The position numbers and the translations under genes were made by a program. Under the pieces are notes generated by a model that was not told the origin of the DNA, made no database searches, and saw only the letters and a program-made list of their open reading frames with translations. 21,449 nt of DNA. It comes from an uncultured Roseovarius sp. (GTDB lineage Bacteria; Pseudomonadota; Alphaproteobacteria; Rhodobacterales; Rhodobacteraceae). The stretch covers positions 1-21,449 of the forward strand of contig CAKSUL010000033.1 of the NCBI GenBank assembly GCA_934501475.1, given 5' to 3'. Of the stretch, positions 17,216 through 21,449 are shown in pieces; the first letter of the stretch is position 1; every line of letters starts with the position of its first letter.

Positions 17216-18156
17216 TTGGGGTGCGCCAATCTGGGGTTGCTGACGATCGCCACCAGATCCGCCAGCAGGTTCAGCGAGATATAGGCGACCGCAAAGATCA
17301 GCGCACAGCCCTGCACCACCGGAATATCGCGCGAGCGCACGGCGTCGATCATCGCCTGCCCGATGCCGGGATAGACGAACACCACCTCGACCACGACGAC
17401 CCCGACGATCAGATAGGCCAGGTTGAAGGCGATCACCGCCGCAATCGGGGCCAGCGCGTTGGGCAGCGCATGAACAAGGATCAACCGCCACGGGCCAACC
17501 CCCTTGAGGCGCGCCATTTCGATATAGGGATGCGACAGCACGCCGATGATGGCCGCGCGGGTCATGCGCATCATATGCGCGACGATCCCGAAGGCCAGCG
17601 TGATGATCGGCAGCGCCAGCCGTTCAAGCGTCTCGACCATGCCCATTTCCGCCGTGATCCGCGCCGTCGAATAAAAGATCGGCAACCGGACGGCAAAAAA
17701 CAGCATCAGCACATAGGCCACGAAGAATTCGGGAAAGGAAATGCTGGCCAGGCTGAGGGTGTTCAGGCTTCGGTCGATCCAGCTGTTGCGCGTCATCGCC
17801 GCGATCACCCCCAGGATCAGCGCGATCGGAATCGCCAGCGCCGCCGTGATCCCGGCCAGCAAAAGCGTGCTCTTGAGGCGCGGCCCGATGATGCTGACCA
17901 CGGTGCGCGGCTGCCCCGCCCCCGAGGACAGCGACAGGCCCAGATCGCCCTGCGCAGCACTTTTCATCCATTTGACATAACGCAGCGGCGCCGGCTGATC
18001 GAGCCCCAGCTTGGTGCGGAATGCCGCCACCGTTTCCGGCGTCGCCGAGCGGCCAAGCGCGGTTTTCGCGTAATCCCCCGGCAGCACCGCCACCGCGGCA
18101 AAGATCAGCCCCGAGACAAGCACCAGCGTCAACAGCCCCGAGGCGATACGGGCCAT
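17212..18156 (-). CDS. ABC transporter permease, DppB type
   Basis: Partner permease of the importer. The 314-residue form has the first helix (about 4-24), the VLPGDYA motif typical of DppB proteins, a periplasmic loop (LGLDQPAPLRYVKWM), and five further helices with the EAA loop EMARLKGVGPWRL...LPN (213-233). The C-terminal VFVYPGIGQAMIDAV is characteristic. Two starts are possible: ATG at 18154-18156 with GGGG upstream (chosen, fits family length) or TTG at 18184-18186 with GGAAAG three bases before. Separated from the solute-binding gene by about 100 bases that contain a strong hairpin; overlaps the next permease by 4 bases. Confidence 0.94.
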   Translation of the reverse strand: MARIASGLLTLVLVSGLIFAAVAVLPGDYAKTALGRSATPETVAAFRTKLGLDQPAPLRYVKWMKSAAQGDLGLSLSSGAGQPRTVVSIIGPRLKSTLLLAGITAALAIPIALILGVIAAMTRNSWIDRSLNTLSLASISFPEFFVAYVLMLFFAVRLPIFYSTARITAEMGMVETLERLALPIITLAFGIVAHMMRMTRAAIIGVLSHPYIEMARLKGVGPWRLILVHALPNALAPIAAVIAFNLAYLIVGVVVVEVVFVYPGIGQAMIDAVRSRDIPVVQGCALIFAVAYISLNLLADLVAIVSNPRLAHPK

Positions 18157-18218
18157 CAAGACCCCAAAGAGCGCAGAGTCGGTCAAGGTCTTTCCAAAAT
18201 CATTGCATATGCGCCGTC

Positions 18219-18251
18219 ACGGACCGGGCGGCACGATGCCGCCCGCCCCGT
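18219..18251 (-). promoter_or_regulatory. Intercistronic stem-loop between binding-protein and permease genes
   Basis: Perfect 8-base arms GGGCGGCA/TGCCGCCC around a 3-base loop (18226-18244), extended after a small internal mismatch by ACGG/CCGT (18219-18222, 18248-18251). It begins 8 bases after the solute-binding protein stop. No T-run follows, so it is less likely a classic terminator. Such hairpins commonly protect the upstream mRNA segment and give more binding protein than permease. Confidence 0.65.
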
Positions 18252-18259
18252 TGTCACGT

Positions 18260-19855
18260 TCAGGCCATCCACCAGCGCTCTGCCATGCGGAAATTGTCGC
18301 ATTGCAGCATGTTGCCGATCTCGCCATGGGCGATCTTGTCGGACATCGCGTCGATGAAAAACGCATAGGCCAGAACCAGCGCGCCGCCCTCATCATGCAG
18401 GATCTGCTGCATTTCGGTATAGATCTCCTGGCGCTTGGCCGGGTCGGCCTCGGCGCGGCCCAGGATCAGCAGTTCATCAAAGCGCTCATTGTGCCAGCGG
18501 GTGTCGTTCCAGGGTCCGGTGCTGGCATAGACGGTCGTGAACAGCGAATCCGCCGTCGGCTTGCCCAGCCAATCGACCCCGACGAAATCCTTGGCCATCC
18601 AGACATTGTCCCAATAGCCATCATCGGCCTCGCGCACCACGTTGATCTCGATCCCGGCGGCGGCGGCTGAATCCTTGAACAGCAAGGCCGCGTCAATCGC
18701 GTTGGGAAAGGCGGTTTCGGCAACGGACAGATCGACGCTGAGACTGTCCAGGCCCGATTTCGCCAGATATTCCCGTGCCTTGTTAGGATCATAGCTGTGG
18801 ATCGGCTGAGGGTTGATCGCAAACGGGATCTGCGGTGCAAGCGGGTCGTCATTGGCGACCTTGGCGTTGCCCAGAAAGGCCTTGTTGACGATATCTTCCC
18901 GGTTGATGGCGTATTTCAGCGCCATGCGCACATTGAGGTCATCAAAGGGGGCAACCTGTGTGTTCATGCTGAAGGTGAAGTGGCGCAGCCCCGCCACGCG
19001 TGAGATCTTCAGCGATTTGTTGCGCTCAAGCAGGGGCAGCGTCTTCATGTCGGCATCGACCATATAGTCGATCTCACCGGTCATGAGGGCGTTGGTGCGC
19101 GCGGTCACGTCGATGATGTTGACGAATTCGACCGCATCGAAATAGGGCATTCCGGGTTTGTGATAATGCGGATTGCGCTTGTATTTGACCAAGACGCCGG
19201 GTTGCAGATCATCGATCATGTAAGGGCCCGTGGCCACGCCCGAGGCCCAGTCGATGCTGCCGTCATCCTTGGCCGGGAACACCGCGAGGTGGCAATCGCT
19301 GACGATCCAGGGGAAATCGGCATTGCCGCCGGACAGGGTGAAGACGACGCTGTCATCACCCCCCGCCGCCACGTCGGTGATGCTTTCGACCAGGGCCTTG
19401 GCGGCGGACACCGAGTCCGCGCCCATGTGATGACGGAACGACGCCACAACATCCGCCGGCGTCACCGCGCGCCCGTCATGGAACTTGAGATCCGCGCGCA
19501 GCTTGAACGTCCAGACCGACAGATCGTCGGAGGCCTCGTAGCTTTCGGCGAGGTCAGGCGCGGCCGAGCCATCGACCGCAAGTTCGGTCAGCGCGTTGCA
19601 CAGCGTGCCGCCGAAGGCCACCTGCGTGAACGAGTTCTGCCATGTCGCCGGGTCGAGCGAATCCGTCTGCGTGCCGTCATTGATGGCAAGGCGCGCGGTG
19701 CCGCCCTGTCTGGGTTCGGCCATGGCCCGCCCGGCCCCCGCCCCCAGGATCGCGCTGGACAGCGCCAGCGCGCCGAAACCGCCCATCACCTGACGCCGTG
19801 TCGCCGACAAGCCGGCGCGGCGCGGATCGTGCTTTTGCGAAGATTTCTCGGACAT
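18260..19855 (-). CDS. Family 5 ABC transporter solute-binding protein, Tat-exported
   Basis: Periplasmic receptor (SBP_bac_5 fold) that delivers ligand to the DppBC-like permeases. The 531 residues start with a twin-arginine leader: SATRRQVMGG (R20-R21), a hydrophobic stretch and the cleavage-like end AGRAMA (46). The mature part has the family pattern: GGTARLAIND, DLAESYEASDDLSVWTFKL, LKFHDGRAVTPADVVASF, ATGPYMIDDLQPG, NVRMALKYAINRE. Length fits the family. ATG at 19853-19855 has GGGGAG 9 bases upstream; the extension to 19960 lies in the promoter region. First gene of a four-gene uptake operon, divergent from a TetR regulator. Members of this family bind peptides, opines, sugars or amines, so ligand cannot be deduced. 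Confidence 0.95.
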   Translation of the reverse strand: MSEKSSQKHDPRRAGLSATRRQVMGGFGALALSSAILGAGAGRAMAEPRQGGTARLAINDGTQTDSLDPATWQNSFTQVAFGGTLCNALTELAVDGSAAPDLAESYEASDDLSVWTFKLRADLKFHDGRAVTPADVVASFRHHMGADSVSAAKALVESITDVAAGGDDSVVFTLSGGNADFPWIVSDCHLAVFPAKDDGSIDWASGVATGPYMIDDLQPGVLVKYKRNPHYHKPGMPYFDAVEFVNIIDVTARTNALMTGEIDYMVDADMKTLPLLERNKSLKISRVAGLRHFTFSMNTQVAPFDDLNVRMALKYAINREDIVNKAFLGNAKVANDDPLAPQIPFAINPQPIHSYDPNKAREYLAKSGLDSLSVDLSVAETAFPNAIDAALLFKDSAAAAGIEINVVREADDGYWDNVWMAKDFVGVDWLGKPTADSLFTTVYASTGPWNDTRWHNERFDELLILGRAEADPAKRQEIYTEMQQILHDEGGALVLAYAFFIDAMSDKIAHGEIGNMLQCDNFRMAERWWMA

Positions 19856-19880
19856 TTGTAATTTCTCCCCTGTTGTTGCC

Positions 19881-19890
19881 TTGGCGCCAA
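19881..19890. promoter_or_regulatory. Perfect 10-base palindrome in the transporter leader
   Basis: TTGGCGCCAA is fully self-complementary and lies 26-35 bases before the binding-protein start, within the predicted 5' leader. It could be an operator or chance; nothing in the window identifies its partner. Confidence 0.35.
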
Positions 19891-19985
19891 GCGTCGCGCG
19901 GCCCCGTTGCGGGCCGGCCTGCAAACGGACCGGATGCATCGCCGGGGCAGTCAGAGACATGCCGCAACGTCACGCGCATGGCCCG

Positions 19986-19996
19986 GCCCATTGGGC
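19986..19996. promoter_or_regulatory. GCCCA-T-TGGGC palindrome at the transporter start region
   Basis: Five-base perfect arms around one base, immediately downstream of the predicted -10 box (19999-20004) of the transporter promoter, so covering the expected transcription start. Possible second operator. A further GGCCC-N6-GGGCC inverted repeat lies at 19900-19915. Confidence 0.35.
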
Positions 19997-19998
19997 TG

Positions 19999-20027
19999 AG
20001 TATTGACGCCATAAATTGATTGGTCAA
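19999..20027 (-). promoter_or_regulatory. Candidate promoter of the ABC transporter operon
   Basis: Minus-strand TTGACC (20022-20027) and AATACT (19999-20004), spacer 17 bases. The -35 box lies inside the ATTGA-N4-TCAAT palindrome, so a bound regulator would block polymerase. Start of transcription near 19992 gives a leader of about 135 bases. Confidence 0.5.
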
Positions 20028-20031
20028 TAAG
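20003..20031 (+). promoter_or_regulatory. Candidate promoter of the TetR-aminotransferase operon
   Basis: Plus-strand TTGACG (20003-20008) and AATAAG (20026-20031), spacer 17 bases, almost completely overlapping the opposing transporter promoter. If both are real, the two directions compete and share one operator. The -10 box is weak. Confidence 0.35.
20015..20028. promoter_or_regulatory. Palindromic operator candidate for the TetR/BetI-like regulator
   Basis: ATTGA-TTGG-TCAAT, perfect 5-base arms and 4-base centre. The arms and spacing resemble the ATTGA...TCAAT core I recall from BetI operators of bet genes. It overlaps the transporter -35 box and the plus-strand spacer. The half TGATTGG recurs 19 bases on (20036-20042), followed by GTCA, with a looser CTGA-N8-TCAG palindrome at 20035-20050. 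Confidence 0.5.
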
Positions 20032-20092
20032 AATCTGATTGGCGGGTCAGTTTAGCTGTGCTACTAAAGCTATGAAATAGAACAATTTATAC

Positions 20093-20779
20093 ATGATCAT
20101 GGCTGATAAAGACGGCAAAACAAAAGAAATTTCCAATCACAGCAAGGCGCGGCGCAAGCAGCTTCTTGATGCGACCCTGCGCGCGATTTCGCGCAATGGG
20201 CTGACCGGGATCACCGTCAATGACATCGCCCGCGAGGCCGGGTGCAGCTATGGGGTGATCGCCTTTCATTTCCAGACCAAGGAAAACCTGCTGCTGAGTG
20301 CGCTGGATCATCTGGTCGATGGCTATGGCCGGATCTTGCGCGCCGAACTGGCCAAAACGCCCGAGGACCCCGCCGCCAGGCTGCGCACGCTGATCGATGT
20401 CGATTTCGACCCGCGCGTCGCCAAGACCGGGCATCTGGCGGTCTGGATGGCCTTCTGGGCCGAGGCCAGCCGCGTTCCCGCCTATCGCCAGCATTGCAAC
20501 ACGCTCAAGGAAGAGTCGCTGTTGCTGATGACCTCGCTGATCGAGGCGCTGACCCGGCAACTGGGCCGCGATGAGGACGCGCGCATGATTGCCGAGGTTC
20601 TCTATGCCATCACCGACGGGGCGTGGGTGTTCAACCATGTAACCGGCCAGAACCGCCCCGAACGGCGCGAACGCGGCAAGCAGCTGTGCCTGGCCTATCT
20701 CGGCGCGGTCTTCCCCGAGGAATTCGGCCCCGCCCCCCATTCCCGGCCCCAACCCACAGCGACACACAGGAGAGAGTGA
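20093..20779 (+). CDS. TetR/AcrR family transcriptional regulator, BetI-like
   Basis: DNA-binding repressor candidate for this locus. The 228 residues contain an N-terminal TetR helix-turn-helix (about 20-66; RRKQLLDATLRAISRNG, TVNDIAREAGCSYGVIAFHF, KENLLLSALDHL) and a C-terminal ligand domain with BetI-like pattern (ARLRTLIDVDFDP, LAVWMAFWAEASRVPAYRQ, ALTRQLGRDEDARMIAEVLYAITDGAW). A proline-rich tail (residues about 213-228) is additional. ATG at 20093 or, two codons later, 20099; neither has a strong ribosome site, suggesting low expression. The stop overlaps the next start as TGATG. BetI itself senses choline, but no bet gene is seen here, so an amine or quaternary-ammonium effector is only a guess. 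Confidence 0.92.
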   Translation: MIMADKDGKTKEISNHSKARRKQLLDATLRAISRNGLTGITVNDIAREAGCSYGVIAFHFQTKENLLLSALDHLVDGYGRILRAELAKTPEDPAARLRTLIDVDFDPRVAKTGHLAVWMAFWAEASRVPAYRQHCNTLKEESLLLMTSLIEALTRQLGRDEDARMIAEVLYAITDGAWVFNHVTGQNRPERRERGKQLCLAYLGAVFPEEFGPAPHSRPQPTATHRRE

Positions 20780-21449
20780 TGAAAGACGATATCCAAACCC
20801 GCTGGAACGCGCCCGCATTGCAGGATGACGCCCACGACCACCTGATCAGCCCGTTCGAGGACATGGGCAAGCTGGGCACATCGGGCGGGCGTCCGATGCT
20901 GGTCAAGGGCGATGGCGTCTATGTCACCAACGCCGAGGGCCGCCGCCTGCTGGACGGGCCGGCGGGGATGTGGTGCACGCAGGTCGGCTATGCCTGCCCC
21001 GAGATCGCGCAGGCGATTGCCGCGCAGGCCATGCAGATCAGCTATACCTCGCCGTGGTATTTCCTGAACGGTCCCTCCGCCGCGCTGTCGCGCCGCATCG
21101 CCGCGGTGACGCCGGGCGATCTGAACCATGTGTTCTTTACCACCGGCGGCTCATCCGCGGTGGATTCCGCGCTGCGCTTCGTGCAGTTCTTCAACAACGT
21201 TCTGGGCCGCCCCGAGAAAAAGATGCTCCTGTGCAGGGTCGACGGCTATCACGGCTCCACCCATCTTTCGGCGGCGGTGTCGGGGCGCGCGGGCAACAAG
21301 CCCAATTTCGACCTTGCGCTGGACAATGTGTCCTTCCTGTCGGCCCCCAACACGTTCCGCCGCCCCTCACAGATGAGCGAGGAAGGGTTTCTGGCCCATC
21401 TGCTGCAAGAGATGCAAGAGCGCATCGAAACGATGGGGCCCGAGCGGAT
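20779..21449 (+). CDS. Class III PLP-dependent aminotransferase, N-terminal part
   Basis: Omega-aminotransferase family (relatives act on putrescine, beta-alanine, taurine or other primary amines with pyruvate). Only 223 codons are visible; the Schiff-base lysine lies beyond the window. Seen are GDGVYVTNAEGRRLLDG (44-60), AGMWCTQVGYACPEIAQAI (62-80), the phosphate-binding loop TTGGSSAVDSALR (121-133) and DGYHGSTHLSA (155-165) with the aromatic residue that stacks on the cofactor ring. Most relatives have GSEA in the loop; here it is GGSSAVD, which marks a distinct subgroup. ATG at 20779 has AGGAG upstream and overlaps the regulator stop, so both are cotranslated. Context with an importer suggests it consumes the imported compound. 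Confidence 0.92.
   Translation, partial: MKDDIQTRWNAPALQDDAHDHLISPFEDMGKLGTSGGRPMLVKGDGVYVTNAEGRRLLDGPAGMWCTQVGYACPEIAQAIAAQAMQISYTSPWYFLNGPSAALSRRIAAVTPGDLNHVFFTTGGSSAVDSALRFVQFFNNVLGRPEKKMLLCRVDGYHGSTHLSAAVSGRAGNKPNFDLALDNVSFLSAPNTFRRPSQMSEEGFLAHLLQEMQERIETMGPER

Noticed and set aside
1..21449. Mobile element, prophage, CRISPR, tRNA or rRNA content
   Set aside because: No transposase, integrase, phage protein, spaced repeat array or RNA gene signature was found on either strand.

Overview
The window is chromosomal DNA from an alphaproteobacterium, most likely of the Rhodobacteraceae (Roseobacter/Paracoccus group). Supporting signs are very high GC with strongly GC-biased third codon positions, a prfB without the programmed frameshift, a 'MRGERATLGKSLLDV' type RodZ, a deduced rodZ-ispG gene pair, and a Tat-exported family 5 solute-binding protein with a twin-domain ABC ATPase. 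No rRNA, tRNA, CRISPR array, IS element or prophage gene was seen. The species cannot be named from the sequence alone.

Left part (1-7039, all minus strand, read right to left): a PLP aminotransferase, then the envelope/translation block amiC (septal peptidoglycan amidase), mrcA (bifunctional PBP1A) and prfB (release factor 2), then the start of an amidase-signature enzyme. That amidase loses its family match at about position 83, where the reading appears to move to another frame; it is either broken or the window edge is chimeric. Promoter-like elements precede amiC, mrcA and prfB.

Middle (7098-14484): a plus-strand pair encoding a periplasmic M48 metalloprotease with TPRs and a ScsC/DsbA-like thiol-disulfide protein, probably serving envelope protein quality control. 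Convergent to it are rodZ and ispG on the minus strand, the same gene order as in Escherichia coli. A 438-base divergent region separates rodZ from a plus-strand M20 dipeptidase-type hydrolase, which converges on a minus-strand EamA-type exporter.

Right part (14659-21449): an accessory uptake and catabolic locus. On the minus strand, a Tat-dependent peptide/opine/nickel-type solute-binding protein, DppB- and DppC-like permeases and one fused DppD-DppF ATPase form an operon with overlapping stop/start codons. Divergently, a BetI-like TetR regulator is coupled (TGATG) to a class III aminotransferase that runs off the window. The shared intergenic region holds overlapping divergent promoters and an ATTGA-N4-TCAAT palindrome on the transporter -35 box. 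The simplest reading is a regulator controlling import and transamination of an amine-containing compound; the substrate is not deducible from sequence. This locus is the most promising candidate for uncharacterised biology here; the rest is mostly conserved housekeeping.
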